Shown: in pieces, positions 35,222 to 45,495 of the stretch
Layout: each line of letters starts with the position of its first letter
How positions within the stretch are numbered: position 1 is the stretch's first letter
Assembly: GCF_002217945.1 (NCBI RefSeq)
Contig: NZ_BCMG01000013.1
Location: 1 to 64,000, forward strand
From: Secundilactobacillus silagei JCM 19001
GTDB taxonomy: Bacteria; Bacillota; Bacilli; Lactobacillales; Lactobacillaceae
Direction of reading: 5' to 3'
Length of the DNA stretch: 64,000 nt
Position numbers and translations under genes: made by a program
The notes under the pieces: model-generated
The model's input: only the letters and a program-made list of their open reading frames with translations
Database searches by the model: none
What the model was told of the DNA's origin: nothing

Positions 35222-35398
35222 CTCAATTTATGTTTTACTGCATTTTGGCAAATCTTGCAAGCAGTTTGATTGGATAATCGGTTTTTCAGCCGAATCAGCT
35301 GGAAATAAGCCACTTTTTAAGTTGTGTCCTTACTTTAAGTTATCAGTTATGGTACAATGTAACGAACTAAAAATTTCGGTGCTGTGGAGGTGACAGGT

Positions 35399-35590
35399 TT
35401 GGCTGAAGACTATGCCAATTTGATGGCACGGCTCAAATCAGGTGATTTAGATGAATTTACTGTTGAACCAGCTGATTTCATGGCCTTTCAGACAGCTTAT
35501 ATGCAGTTTGAGTCCCGTAAGCGAATCGTGGGGCAAGCTGAGAAGAACGGTAAAATTATTTATCACTATGATCACGACCAAACACAGTAA
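35399..35590 (+). CDS. Small conserved protein of unknown function
   Basis: A 63-aa acidic protein with no signal or membrane segment and mostly helical character (EDYANLMARLKSGDLDEF, then ADFMAFQTAYMQFESRK), ending in a short beta strand (GKIIYHYDHD). I do not recognise a characterised family. In lactobacilli such a small gene lies between clpE and ptsH, so the position is conserved. TTG 35399 is chosen because GGAGG lies eight bases upstream; the frame also opens at GTG 35384, which overlaps that site. It is followed by a modest terminator. Confidence 0.6.
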   Translation: MAEDYANLMARLKSGDLDEFTVEPADFMAFQTAYMQFESRKRIVGQAEKNGKIIYHYDHDQTQ

Positions 35591-35600
35591 ATAAACGATG

Positions 35601-35631
35601 TAAGCGGTTGATTTTTTCCGTCAACAGCTTG
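35601..35631 (+). terminator. Weak terminator after the small gene
   Basis: TAAGCGGTTGA and TCAACAGCTTG pair over 10 of 11 positions around a nine-base loop, followed by TATTTTGTTT. Confidence 0.6.
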
Positions 35632-35762
35632 TATTTTGTTTAATAAATTGATATTCTTAGGATAAAGGTGTTTTTCTATTTATTTCATAAAAGCCGTTCT
35701 TATGAAACTAATGAAAAAGTAGCCCAATTTGTTTTTTAGCTGATAAAGGAGATTGATATATT

Positions 35763-36029
35763 ATGGAAAAACGCAACTTTCGGATTACTGCAGAAGCTGG
35801 TATTCATGCGCGTCCTGCAACCTTGTTAGTACAAGCAGCCAGCAAGTTTAACTCAGACATCAACTTGGAGTATGATGGCAAGTCCATCAACTTGAAGTCA
35901 ATCATGGGTGTCATGTCATTAGGTGTTGGTCAAAACACCCAGGTTACCATCTCTGCTGATGGCGACGACGAGACTGAAGCCATGGATGAAATTGCCAAGA
36001 CGATGAAGGCAGAAGGCCTCTCTAACTAA
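35763..36029 (+). CDS. ptsH: Phosphocarrier protein HPr
   Basis: An 88-aa HPr. His15 in GIHARPATL is the site phosphorylated by Enzyme I, and Ser46 in [11 protein letters not shown] is the site of HPr kinase, whose product P-Ser-HPr is the co-repressor of CcpA. Both sites are intact. AAAGGAGA precedes the ATG. Normally ptsI follows ptsH in the same operon. Here a strong terminator lies 70 bases downstream and the next gene is a glycosyltransferase, so ptsI is absent from the locus. The protein may now serve mainly in catabolite control rather than sugar transport. Confidence 0.97.
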   Translation: MEKRNFRITAEAGIHARPATLLVQAASKFNSDINLEYDGKSINLKSIMGVMSLGVGQNTQVTISADGDDETEAMDEIAKTMKAEGLSN

Positions 36030-36098
36030 TAACAACCAATAGTAAGGTAATGATTACCATTGATAATCAGCGTTAACTAAAAGTTGGTTTGATAAAAG

Positions 36099-36132
36099 GG
36101 TTCCCCAGAAAAGTGTTGCTTTCTGGGGAACC
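36099..36132 (+). terminator. Terminator of ptsH
   Basis: GGTTCCCCAGAAA and TTTCTGGGGAACC form a perfect 13-bp stem with a short loop, followed by seven T residues. Confidence 0.92.
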
Positions 36133-36254
36133 TTTTTTTAAATTTAAGAAAAAGCAAAGGTGCTTGCACCTCTAAGCGTGATAAACTATTGTTAGTAGGT
36201 TAAATAACTTATACAGACTGACAAATTTACGTCGTCAGAACAAATTTTCTATTC

Positions 36255-36283
36255 TTGCATTACACACACCTAACCAATATAAT
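36255..36283 (+). promoter_or_regulatory. Promoter of the glycolipid operon
   Basis: TTGCAT (36255-36260), a 17-base spacer and a perfect TATAAT (36278-36283), 48 bases before the lafA start. The rest of the 301-base gap 36030-36330 holds the ptsH terminator and no gene that I can see. Confidence 0.75.
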
Positions 36284-36330
36284 TATTAACAATAATAAGC
36301 AGACAGGATTAAAGAGATGGGGGGATTGTC

Positions 36331-37509
36331 GTGAACATTGGTTTATTTACTGACACATACTTCCCTCAAGTGAGTGGTGTGGCGACTTCCATTAAAACAC
36401 TGCGTCATGAGTTGGAAAAACAGGGTCATCAGGTGTATATCTTTACGACGACTGATCCGCACGTTGAAAAAGACGTTTATGAACGTAATATTTTTCGCTT
36501 TCCAAGCGTGCCATTTGTGTCATTTACTGATCGGCGAATTGCCTTTCGGGGCCTTTTGCATGCCTATCAGTTAGCCAAGGAGTTAAATCTGGATATTGTT
36601 CATACGCAGACTGAATTTTCAATGGGCTTAATCGGTAAGTTTGTTGCCCGCGCGATGAAGATCCCGTGTATCCATACTTATCACACGATGTACGAAGATT
36701 ATCTCCACTACGTTGCGAACGGCAAAATTTTAAAACCAGTTCACGTCAAACAGATGACCCTGGCTTTTTGCAGTCACCTGGACGGCGTTGTTGCCCCCAG
36801 CGAACGGGTGATCGATACCTTGCAGGGATACGGTGTTAAAGCACCGATTCGCGTCATCCCCACTGGTATTGATCTGGAACAGTATGAGCCAGATGAAGCC
36901 GAATTAAACGTTCGTGAAAAGTATCATATTCCGGCAGACGCACCCATGATGCTGTCTTTAAGTCGGGTCGCGTATGAAAAAAATATCAAAGAAGTTATTG
37001 ATGGGTTTGCAACGCTTTTAAAAAAGCTGCCCAACGCGTATCTCATGATCGTCGGTGATGGTCCTGCCAAGGAAACGCTGGAGCAACAAGCGCATGATCT
37101 CAACCTTGATGAACAGGTGATTTTTACTGGCGAGATCAATAATAATGAAGTTGCCGCGTTTTATCACGCGACGAATTTATTTGTGTCAGCTTCCGATTCG
37201 GAATCGCAAGGACTGACCTATATTGAAGCGCTGGCCTCGGATAAAAAGATCGTGGTTAAATCCAGTCCCTATACGGATGACCTGCTGCAAAATGCGGAAT
37301 TAGGGGCGACATTTAAAACGCAAGCTGAAATGGTTGAGAAGATGATTTATTACCTCAAACATGATAAAATCGGTGATCATACCGGCTTGAATCAGACCTT
37401 AAAAGAGGTTTCAAGTGAAACGTTCGGTGAGAAGATCGTTGATTTCTATCATGATACGCAACTTAACTATGAGGAAAATCATGAGCGTTCAGCGGATATT
37501 GGTAATTAA
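36331..37509 (+). CDS. lafA: GT4 alpha-monoglucosyldiacylglycerol synthase (LafA-like)
   Basis: A 392-aa family-4 glycosyltransferase (GT-B fold). It has the typical start GLFTDTYFPQVSGVATS (residues 4-20) and IVHTQTEFSMGLIG near 90. The donor-site E-x7-E motif is in SESQGLTYIEALA (near 290). It matches diacylglycerol glucosyltransferases that transfer glucose from UDP-glucose to diacylglycerol, giving the first sugar of the glycolipid anchor of lipoteichoic acid. It should be a peripheral membrane enzyme. The start is GTG with GGGGGA upstream. It heads a three-gene operon with the second glycosyltransferase and a UPF0104 protein. Confidence 0.88.
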   Translation: MNIGLFTDTYFPQVSGVATSIKTLRHELEKQGHQVYIFTTTDPHVEKDVYERNIFRFPSVPFVSFTDRRIAFRGLLHAYQLAKELNLDIVHTQTEFSMGLIGKFVARAMKIPCIHTYHTMYEDYLHYVANGKILKPVHVKQMTLAFCSHLDGVVAPSERVIDTLQGYGVKAPIRVIPTGIDLEQYEPDEAELNVREKYHIPADAPMMLSLSRVAYEKNIKEVIDGFATLLKKLPNAYLMIVGDGPAKETLEQQAHDLNLDEQVIFTGEINNNEVAAFYHATNLFVSASDSESQGLTYIEALASDKKIVVKSSPYTDDLLQNAELGATFKTQAEMVEKMIYYLKHDKIGDHTGLNQTLKEVSSETFGEKIVDFYHDTQLNYEENHERSADIGN

Positions 37510-37530
37510 TTTTTAGGAAACGGAGCAAGT

Positions 37531-38550
37531 ATGTTAAAAATCACAATGTTTTCGGCCGCAGATTCAGTGAAGGGGCAGGGTGTCGGCAGTGTCTATATGG
37601 AACTGGTTCGACTGCTCAAGACCCGTGAATCAGACCAGATTTCACTTCAAATCAATCAGTACGGTCGCAGTGACATTAGCCATTATCATACGGTTAACTT
37701 TCCGTTCTACCTGTCGACGTTTATGCCGGGAAGGGGACGGAAGATCGGCTTTGTTCATTTCCTGCCGGAAACCCTTGAAGGCAGCCTTAAGCTACCGAAA
37801 ATTGCGAAAGCCATTTTTTATCGTTACGTGATTGCTTTTTATAAGCGGATGGACCAGTTAGTAGTGGTCAATCCGTCCTTTATTCCCAAGCTAGAAGCCT
37901 ATGGGATCAGTAAGGACAAGATCACTTACATTCCGAACTTTGTGAGTGCGGAGATGTTTCATCCTGCATCTGACGATCAAAAAATGACTTTGCGGGAACA
38001 GTATCATTACCCTAAGAAGTTTACAATTTTAGGTTCTGGTCAGGTGCAAGTCCGCAAAGGGGTTTTTGACTTTATTGAATTAGCGAAACGGCATCCAGAA
38101 ATGCAGTTTATCTGGACCGGCGGCTTTTCATTCGGCCGGATCACTGATGGTTACGAAAAATTGAAGCAGGTGGTAGATAATCCACCAGCTAATCTGAGCT
38201 TTCCGGGGATCATTGATCGGGATAAATTAGTCGATTACTATAACATGGCCGATTTATTTTTGCTGCCGTCATATAATGAGCTGTTTCCAATGTCTGTCCT
38301 AGAAGCGTTCAGTACCCATACGCCAGTTCTGCTACGTGATTTGGATCTCTATCACGCCATTATTAAGGGCGACTATGCGGCTGCTAAAGACGTTGATGAG
38401 ATGGACCAGATTATTTCTGACCTCAGTTCAGATCCAATGGCGCTGACGGCACTTAAACAAAAGGCAAAACAAGCTGCAGACTATTACTCAGAGGAACGTT
38501 TGGCCAAAATTTGGCTGCAATTCTACACTGAACAGGCAAGAAGAGGATAA
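37531..38550 (+). CDS. lafB: GT4 glycolipid glycosyltransferase (LafB/CpoA-like)
   Basis: A 339-aa family-4 glycosyltransferase that would add the second hexose to glucosyl-diacylglycerol, as LafB/CpoA does (galactose or glucose; the donor is not decided). The N-terminal part has ADSVKGQGVGSVYMEL. The C-terminal domain has ILGSGQVQVRKGVFDF near 165 and the E-x7-E motif in YNELFPMSVLEAFS near 250. It follows lafA after 21 bases with a GGAG site, and precedes the UPF0104 gene by three bases, so the operon is tight. Confidence 0.85.
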   Translation: MLKITMFSAADSVKGQGVGSVYMELVRLLKTRESDQISLQINQYGRSDISHYHTVNFPFYLSTFMPGRGRKIGFVHFLPETLEGSLKLPKIAKAIFYRYVIAFYKRMDQLVVVNPSFIPKLEAYGISKDKITYIPNFVSAEMFHPASDDQKMTLREQYHYPKKFTILGSGQVQVRKGVFDFIELAKRHPEMQFIWTGGFSFGRITDGYEKLKQVVDNPPANLSFPGIIDRDKLVDYYNMADLFLLPSYNELFPMSVLEAFSTHTPVLLRDLDLYHAIIKGDYAAAKDVDEMDQIISDLSSDPMALTALKQKAKQAADYYSEERLAKIWLQFYTEQARRG

Positions 38551-38553
38551 AGT

Positions 38554-39588
38554 ATGTCGAGACGAAATAAAATTGCATTGTTCCTCATTATCCTATTGGG
38601 AGTTTCCATCTTTGGCTATTCTTTACGGGATATCAAATTCAACATTTTAATTCGCGACTTTACGACCATTCATCAAGGCTGGCTGTGGGTGGCGATTATC
38701 TGTATGCTGCTTTACTTCTTACTCGAAGGATTAGTGGTTAAGATTTTTGTGGACGCCAGGTTAGGGCACTATTCTTTTAAGAGCGCCCTGCGAATTCCCC
38801 TCATTGAACAGTTGTTTAACGGCATCACGCCGTTTTCATCTGGCGGCCAGCCGGCGCAATTGATCGCCATGCTTCAAAGCGGCATTGATGGCGGCCGGGC
38901 GAGTTCGATCCTGCTGATGAAGTTTATCGTCTATCAGGCGATGATCGTGATCAACTTTTTAATCGCTTTGATCATCGGTTTTCATTACATGGTCAGTAAG
39001 ATGAGCTACCTCTCTTTATTTGTGGTGTTCGGGTTTGTGATTCACTTTACGGTGATCATCGGGTTGTTCTTAGTGATGTTTTGGCCGCAGTTCACCAAAC
39101 GGGCAATGCGTCTGGTGATGATTCCAGTACGCTGGTTTACTAAGGCTGACCGGGTCAATGACTGGATCGTGCGTCTGGATACGAAGATCGATTTATTTTA
39201 TCAGGAAAGTGTTCAGCTGATCGGTCAATGGAAACTACTGTTAAAAGTGATCGTGATCACCTTCTTCCAGTTAATGTGTTATTACCTGGTGCCTTACTTC
39301 ATCATGCTCTCACTGGGCTATACCCACGCCAATATCGTCATGATCACCTGCCTGCACGTTTTGATCGTGATGGTGATTTCGATTTTTCCCATTCCTGGTG
39401 GGTCTGGCGGTGCCGAATATGCGTTTACGGTCCTGTTTAGCAGCTACATTACCAATTCTAGCAAGCTCGTGCTGGCCATGTTACTCTGGCGGCTGCTGAC
39501 TTACTACTTGGGAATCTTGGCCGGTATGTTAGCACTGACAGTTAAACCGGATAAGATCAAGCTGAAATCTGAAATTGAAATTAAATGA
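38554..39588 (+). CDS. UPF0104/LPG-synthase-like membrane protein
   Basis: A 344-aa integral membrane protein with about eight helices, belonging to the lysylphosphatidylglycerol synthase TM-region/UPF0104 (YbhN) family. Typical motifs are LIEQLFNGITPFSSGGQPAQL (about 87-107, split by a loop) and IPGGSGGAEYAF near 280. It has no C-terminal aminoacyl-transfer domain, so it is not MprF. Its place directly after lafA and lafB suggests a role in moving or modifying glycolipids across the membrane; that is an inference from operon context. Confidence 0.85.
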   Translation: MSRRNKIALFLIILLGVSIFGYSLRDIKFNILIRDFTTIHQGWLWVAIICMLLYFLLEGLVVKIFVDARLGHYSFKSALRIPLIEQLFNGITPFSSGGQPAQLIAMLQSGIDGGRASSILLMKFIVYQAMIVINFLIALIIGFHYMVSKMSYLSLFVVFGFVIHFTVIIGLFLVMFWPQFTKRAMRLVMIPVRWFTKADRVNDWIVRLDTKIDLFYQESVQLIGQWKLLLKVIVITFFQLMCYYLVPYFIMLSLGYTHANIVMITCLHVLIVMVISIFPIPGGSGGAEYAFTVLFSSYITNSSKLVLAMLLWRLLTYYLGILAGMLALTVKPDKIKLKSEIEIK

Positions 39589-39603
39589 TTGTTAAAAAAG
39601 TAG

Positions 39604-39638
39604 CCTGATCATCAGTCAAACGTTGACTGGTAATCAGG
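39604..39638 (+). terminator. Terminator of the glycolipid operon
   Basis: A hairpin with CCTGAT and CAGTCAA against TTGACTG and ATCAGG arms lies about 16 bases after the stop, followed by TTGTTTCGTTT. Confidence 0.75.
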
Positions 39639-39693
39639 TTGTTTCGTTTCATTTAGGCTGTTTATAAACGTTGAATTACGTGCTTTGAGCGCC

Positions 39694-39723
39694 TTGCCTG
39701 TCGGCTGTCATTCATGTTACAAT
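39694..39723 (+). promoter_or_regulatory. Promoter of ruvA
   Basis: TTGCCT (39694-39699), an 18-base spacer and TACAAT (39718-39723) preceded by TGT, an extended -10. No LexA box was noticed nearby. Confidence 0.6.
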
Positions 39724-39776
39724 CTCATAAGCAAACATACGTTTACTTAAATTAAAGAACTGGGGCTAGTATAAAA

Positions 39777-40376
39777 ATGTATCAGTATTTAAATGGTAAG
39801 ATCGTTGACATTCAACCGGCTTACGTTGTGCTCGACGTGAACGGCGTGGGCTATCTGATTCGGGTGGCCAACCCCTTTCAGTTTGAAGTCGGCGATGACC
39901 TCATTAAAATTTACATTCATCAAACCATTAGTGATACGGCTCAAACGCTATATGGGTTCAGTTCATTGAAGGAAAAGCAGCTCTTTGAAAAACTGCTTGC
40001 GGTGTCCGGAATCGGTGCTAAGAGCGCGTTAGCCATTTTAGCTAATGGCGATCAGCAGGCCATTGTGGACGCCATCGGCCAAGATAACGTTACTTACTTG
40101 ACTAAGTTTCCGGGAATTGGTAAAAAGACTGCTCAGCAGATCGTGCTGGATCTCAAAGATAAGTTGGACGATTTTTCAGCTAACAGTCTCTTTGAGCAAA
40201 AGAGTTCGGCAGTTTCACCAGCTGATAACGCAGCCCTAGCTGATGCCTTAGAAGCATTAACGGCGTTGGGGTATAAGGACCGGGATATTAAACGGGTTGA
40301 GAAAGCCCTGCAAAAAGAACCTGAACAGACGACGGATACTTATTTAAGTATGGCTTTAAAATTATTGACCAAGTAA
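39777..40376 (+). CDS. ruvA: Holliday junction helicase subunit RuvA
   Basis: A 199-aa DNA-binding subunit of the RuvAB branch-migration complex. The N-terminal OB fold (MYQYLNGKIVDIQPAYVVLD and VNGVGYLI) is followed by two helix-hairpin-helix motifs (VSGIGAKSALAIL near 78 and FPGIGKKTAQQIVLDLKDKL near 115) and a C-terminal RuvB-binding domain (about 150-199). The usual length is about 200. It is followed after 32 bases by ruvB and then queA and tgt, a common Firmicutes order. Confidence 0.97.
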   Translation: MYQYLNGKIVDIQPAYVVLDVNGVGYLIRVANPFQFEVGDDLIKIYIHQTISDTAQTLYGFSSLKEKQLFEKLLAVSGIGAKSALAILANGDQQAIVDAIGQDNVTYLTKFPGIGKKTAQQIVLDLKDKLDDFSANSLFEQKSSAVSPADNAALADALEALTALGYKDRDIKRVEKALQKEPEQTTDTYLSMALKLLTK

Positions 40377-40408
40377 ATTAAGCAAAATGTTTCAAAGGAG
40401 GCGAGCAG

Positions 40409-41422
40409 ATGACTGAAGATAATCGCATCGTCGCGGGAGAAAAGCAGGATGACACTGAAACGTCAGTTGAACAATCCCTGCGACCAAGTCGTTTGTCGAC
40501 TTACATCGGCCAAACGGCGTTAAAACGTGAGCTAAGCGTCTATATTCGCGCGGCTAAAAAGCGCGAAGAAGCGCTGGATCACGTCCTTTTGTACGGGCCT
40601 CCTGGCTTAGGAAAGACGACCTTAGCCATGATCATTGCCAGCGAAATGCAGGTGGGTATTAAGACCACCAGCGGTCCCGCCATTGAAAAAACGGGGGACC
40701 TAGTGGCGCTGCTCAACGAACTGAATCCCGGCGACGTGTTATTTATCGACGAAATTCACCGGTTGCCAAAAGCGGTTGAGGAAATGCTGTACTCCGCAAT
40801 GGAAGATTTCTTTATTGATATTGTAGTGGGGCAAGGCCCAACAGCCCATCCAATTCATTTTCCGTTACCGCCGTTTACGCTGATTGGGGCGACGACACGA
40901 GCAGGGCTGTTATCCGCACCGTTGCGGGATCGTTTCGGCATCGTTGGCCACATGGCGTATTACAATACAACTGAATTGGAACAGATCGTCAAGCGGTCGG
41001 CGAAGATCTTGCATTCACCCATTCAAGAAGAAGGGGCCCACGAAATTGCCCGCCGTTCACGGGGTACGCCCCGAATTGCCAACCGGCTATTAAAACGGAT
41101 CCGTGATTTCGCTGAAGTTTCGACCCACCATGATTCGATCGACCGCGCCATTGTCCAGCAGGCCTTACAGATGCTGCAGGTGGACGATGAGGGCTTAGAT
41201 CAGACCGATGTTAAACTGCTGGAGACCATGATCCGCTTTTATGACGGTGGTCCAGTCGGTCTTAATACGTTAGCCGCCAATATTGGTGAAGAAACCGATA
41301 CCGTGGCGGAAATGTACGAGCCGTTTCTCCTTCAAAAAGGTTTCATCAAACGCACCGCTCGTGGTCGAATGGTAACCCCATTGGCTTATGAGCACCTTGG
41401 TATTTCCCCTGATAAAAAGTGA
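40409..41422 (+). CDS. ruvB: Holliday junction branch-migration ATPase RuvB
   Basis: A 337-aa AAA+ motor. Walker A is [10 protein letters not shown] (near 65-74), Walker B is FIDEIHRL (near 113-120), the sensor region is [19 protein letters not shown] and a C-terminal winged helix ends the protein. It forms hexameric rings with RuvA at Holliday junctions. AAAGGAGG precedes the ATG. Confidence 0.98.
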   Translation: MTEDNRIVAGEKQDDTETSVEQSLRPSRLSTYIGQTALKRELSVYIRAAKKREEALDHVLLYGPPGLGKTTLAMIIASEMQVGIKTTSGPAIEKTGDLVALLNELNPGDVLFIDEIHRLPKAVEEMLYSAMEDFFIDIVVGQGPTAHPIHFPLPPFTLIGATTRAGLLSAPLRDRFGIVGHMAYYNTTELEQIVKRSAKILHSPIQEEGAHEIARRSRGTPRIANRLLKRIRDFAEVSTHHDSIDRAIVQQALQMLQVDDEGLDQTDVKLLETMIRFYDGGPVGLNTLAANIGEETDTVAEMYEPFLLQKGFIKRTARGRMVTPLAYEHLGISPDKK

Positions 41423-41435
41423 AAGGACCTTCATT

Positions 41436-42470
41436 ATGACACTGACCACAGAAGATTTTGATTACGATTTACCACACGAACTGATTGCCCAGACCCCGAT
41501 TGAAAAACGGGACGCTTCACGGTTACTGGTTTTAGATCATCAGACCGGTGAGCTGACCGATAAGCATTTCTATGACATTTTGGATTACTTGAATCCTGGC
41601 GATGCCGTGGTCATGAACAACTCCCGCGTCATGCCAGCCCGAATTTACGGCATTAAACCGGATACTGGGGGTCACGTGGAAGTTTTGCTGCTGCACAACA
41701 CCCAGGGTGACGAATGGGAAACGTTGATGAAACCGGCTAAACGGATGCGGGTTGGCTCAACTGTCAGCTTTGGCGACGGGGTCTTAACCGCCACCGTTAC
41801 CAAAGAATTGGAACATGGCGGTCGGATGATTGAATTTCATTACGACGGCATCTTCATGGAGATCTTGGAAAAGCTTGGTGAAACGCCGTTACCGCCTTAT
41901 ATTAAAGAAAAGCTGGATGATCCAGAACGCTATCAGACGGTTTATGCCAAGACGGTGGGTTCGGCGGCGGCTCCCACGGCTGGCCTGCACTGGACCAAGG
42001 AACTGCTGCAAAAGGTTCAGGATAAAGGTGTTAAGCTGGTTTACCTGACCTTGCACGTGGGTCTTGGCACCTTCCGGCCAGTGGATGAAAAAAACATTGA
42101 AGACCACAAGATGCATTCGGAGTTTTACCAATTATCAGAGGAGTCCGCTAAAACTTTAAATGAAGTTCGGGCTAACGGTGGCCGAATCATTGCCACTGGA
42201 ACCACTTCGATTCGTACCTTGGAGACCATTGGTACTAAATTCCACGGTGAGATCAAAGCCGATTCTGGCTGGACGGATATCTTCATTAAGCCCGGTTATC
42301 AGTGGCAGGTGGTGAACGCCTTTATCACCAACTTCCATTTGCCTAAATCGACGCTGGTAATGTTGGTGGCAGCCTTTACTGGCCGTGACAACATTTTGAA
42401 CGCTTATCACCATGCCATTGAAGAACGTTACCGCTTCTTTAGTTTCGGTGACGCCATGTTTATTAAATAG
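41436..42470 (+). CDS. queA: S-adenosylmethionine:tRNA ribosyltransferase-isomerase
   Basis: A 344-aa enzyme of queuosine synthesis that transfers the ribosyl part of SAM onto preQ1 in tRNA, giving epoxyqueuosine. Family motifs are [23 protein letters not shown] at the start (in two conserved parts), [32 protein letters not shown] and [15 protein letters not shown]. Length is standard. ATG 41436 follows GAAAGGA. The frame is open upstream inside ruvB but that part is not used. The gene is 13 bases after ruvB and upstream of tgt, which acts one step earlier in the pathway. Confidence 0.96.
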   Translation: MTLTTEDFDYDLPHELIAQTPIEKRDASRLLVLDHQTGELTDKHFYDILDYLNPGDAVVMNNSRVMPARIYGIKPDTGGHVEVLLLHNTQGDEWETLMKPAKRMRVGSTVSFGDGVLTATVTKELEHGGRMIEFHYDGIFMEILEKLGETPLPPYIKEKLDDPERYQTVYAKTVGSAAAPTAGLHWTKELLQKVQDKGVKLVYLTLHVGLGTFRPVDEKNIEDHKMHSEFYQLSEESAKTLNEVRANGGRIIATGTTSIRTLETIGTKFHGEIKADSGWTDIFIKPGYQWQVVNAFITNFHLPKSTLVMLVAAFTGRDNILNAYHHAIEERYRFFSFGDAMFIK

Positions 42471-42526
42471 TGATTACTTAACGACCTTTTGCGTAACTGT
42501 AATCGCAAGGGGCCGTTGTTAGTTAA

Positions 42527-43687
<1,161 letters not shown>

Positions 43688-43752
43688 TATTTGATAGACT
43701 GATTGACGAATTTTTGTTAAATTATACAGTAGACAAAGGTGGGTGAAACAAT

Positions 43753-44175
43753 TTGAACGTTTTAGCAGGCGCAAATGCTGGGAGTTATTCCAGCATGCTA
43801 TTGATTGTGGTCATGATCGTTGCAATGTACTTCTTAATGATCCGGCCACAACGTAAACAGCAAAAGAAGCATCAAGATACGTTGAGCCAATTGAAAAAGG
43901 GCGATCACGTCGTTACGATCGGTCGGCTTCATGGTGTGATCGATGAGATCAACAATGAAGCTAAGACAGTTACCCTTGATTGTGATGGCATTTATTTGGT
44001 CTTTGACTTGAATGCCATTGGATCAGTGACCCAACGTTCTGCAGCGAGTGAAGTAACTGCTGCAGCATCAACTGAAACAAAACCAGCTGAAGATGACAAA
44101 GCTGATACGACTGAAGCAACACCTTCAGACGCAGCAACTGATGATTCTAAAGATGATACCAAAGCTGATAAGTAG
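43753..44175 (+). CDS. yajC: Preprotein translocase accessory subunit YajC
   Basis: A 140-aa protein with an N-terminal membrane helix (residues about 12-31, [20 protein letters not shown] in two parts) and a cytoplasmic domain ([16 protein letters not shown]). It associates with SecDF at the Sec translocon. The C-terminal 40 residues are Ala/Asp/Lys/Thr-rich low-complexity sequence. The start is TTG 43753 with GGTGG upstream. It sits after tgt, as in most Firmicutes, and ends at its own terminator. Confidence 0.93.
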   Translation: MNVLAGANAGSYSSMLLIVVMIVAMYFLMIRPQRKQQKKHQDTLSQLKKGDHVVTIGRLHGVIDEINNEAKTVTLDCDGIYLVFDLNAIGSVTQRSAASEVTAAASTETKPAEDDKADTTEATPSDAATDDSKDDTKADK

Positions 44176-44179
44176 CTTT

Positions 44180-44204
44180 AATCTCCCTTTTGTTGAGGGA
44201 GATT
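44180..44204 (+). terminator. Terminator of yajC
   Basis: AATCTCCCT and AGGGAGATT form a 9-bp stem followed by TTTTTT. Confidence 0.88.
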
Positions 44205-44230
44205 TTTTTAGTTATAAAGGGGGCGCCAGT

Positions 44231-45367
44231 TTGGATAATCCAGTGCACGTTGATGACAGCCGCCACATTCTACACGTTGATATGGACGCCTTTTACGCCT
44301 CCATCGAACAGCGCGATACACCCGCCTATAAGCAAAAGCCGTTAGTGATCTCACACGATCCCCGGCAGACTGGTGGCCGCGGGGTGGTGACCACCGCCAA
44401 TTACGTGGCCCGAAAATTTGGTATTCATTCGGCGATGCCAGCGCAGCAGGCGTTAAAATTATGCCCCAAAGCAGTTTTTGTTACCCCTGATTTTCAGCAC
44501 TACCGCGCAATTTCAGATCATATTCACCGGATCTTTCACGAATACACGGACATTATTGAAACCGTTGCGTTTGATGAAGCTTACCTGGATGTGACTACCA
44601 ATAAATTGAGACTGGCCGATCCCGTTGAGTTAGCGGTCCGCCTACAAGCCGAAATTTGGGATCAGACCCATTTAACCAGTTCGATTGGGATCTCGTACAG
44701 TAAGTTTCTCGCTAAAGAAGCCTCGGACTATCGTAAACCGGTGGGCATCACGATCATTCACGCAGCAGACGCCCACGATTTTTTGATGCAATTACCCATC
44801 GAACGTTTTCGGGGCGTGGGGAAGAAGACGGTGCCGAAGATGCATGATCTAAACATTCAAACCGGGCAGGACCTCTTGGCCTGGGACGAATTGGATCTGA
44901 TCAAGCAATTTGGACGATTCGGTGAAATCTTGTACCAGCGGGTGCGTGGTGCGGATGACCGGCCAGTAGAATACCAGCGGGAGCGGAAGTCAATCGGCAA
45001 TGAAACCACCTACTGGCCGTTTTTGACCACGGATAGTGAGATCGACGCTCAGTTGGATAAGTTAGCTGAGATGCTGGCTAAAACGGTTAAAAAACAGCAG
45101 ATGCATGGGCGCACACTGGTCCTTAAAGTGCGTTACGGTGATTTTAAGACCAAAACTAAGCGGACGACCCAGGCCGACTTTTTGGAAAATGATCCCAAGC
45201 TCTATGCGCAGATGGCTAAAGAGATCATGAACAGTCTGCCGAATAGTCCAGAGGGGGTGCGTCTGCTGGGCATTACTCTTACTGGGTTGGCGCCAATCAG
45301 TTTTGAAAACATTGCGCTAGATCTGTTTGAACACGAAGAACACAAAAAGTACTCTGATGATAACTAG
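44231..45367 (+). CDS. dinB: DNA polymerase IV
   Basis: A 378-aa Y-family translesion polymerase. The catalytic acidic residues are in [12 protein letters not shown] (start) and [11 protein letters not shown] (near 105). The steric/fingers region [22 protein letters not shown] is clear (in two parts), helix-hairpin-helix segments follow at about 175-200, and the little-finger domain ends near 350. TTG 44231 is chosen: AAAGGGGG lies upstream, whereas the longer frame back to 44093 runs through the yajC terminator and coding end. Confidence 0.93.
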   Translation: MDNPVHVDDSRHILHVDMDAFYASIEQRDTPAYKQKPLVISHDPRQTGGRGVVTTANYVARKFGIHSAMPAQQALKLCPKAVFVTPDFQHYRAISDHIHRIFHEYTDIIETVAFDEAYLDVTTNKLRLADPVELAVRLQAEIWDQTHLTSSIGISYSKFLAKEASDYRKPVGITIIHAADAHDFLMQLPIERFRGVGKKTVPKMHDLNIQTGQDLLAWDELDLIKQFGRFGEILYQRVRGADDRPVEYQRERKSIGNETTYWPFLTTDSEIDAQLDKLAEMLAKTVKKQQMHGRTLVLKVRYGDFKTKTKRTTQADFLENDPKLYAQMAKEIMNSLPNSPEGVRLLGITLTGLAPISFENIALDLFEHEEHKKYSDDN

Positions 45368-45427
45368 CTAACCGGCTGATTAGTTTAACGGCAGAGCAAC
45401 AATTCTTTCACCATCTGTTATGGCTTC

Positions 45428-45456
45428 TTGCTTTCAAGGGCGAGACAACTTATACT
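45428..45456 (+). promoter_or_regulatory. Promoter of nrnA-cshB
   Basis: TTGCTT (45428-45433), a 17-base spacer and TATACT (45451-45456), 39 bases before the start. Confidence 0.65.
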
Positions 45457-45495
45457 GTAGAAACGACTAAGCGAGTTGAAAGGTGATACACAGTA

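Noticed and set aside
35597-35613. cre-like TGTAAGCGGTTGAT before ptsH
   Set aside because: Only the left half matches. The sequence is better explained as an arm of a terminator hairpin.
44093-44230. Longer N-terminus of DNA polymerase IV
   Set aside because: This part runs through the yajC coding end and terminator and resembles no polymerase sequence. TTG 44231 has a strong ribosome site.
45368-45430. tRNA-like segment after dinB
   Set aside because: GCAGAGC resembles a D-arm, but no acceptor or T-arm pairing follows.
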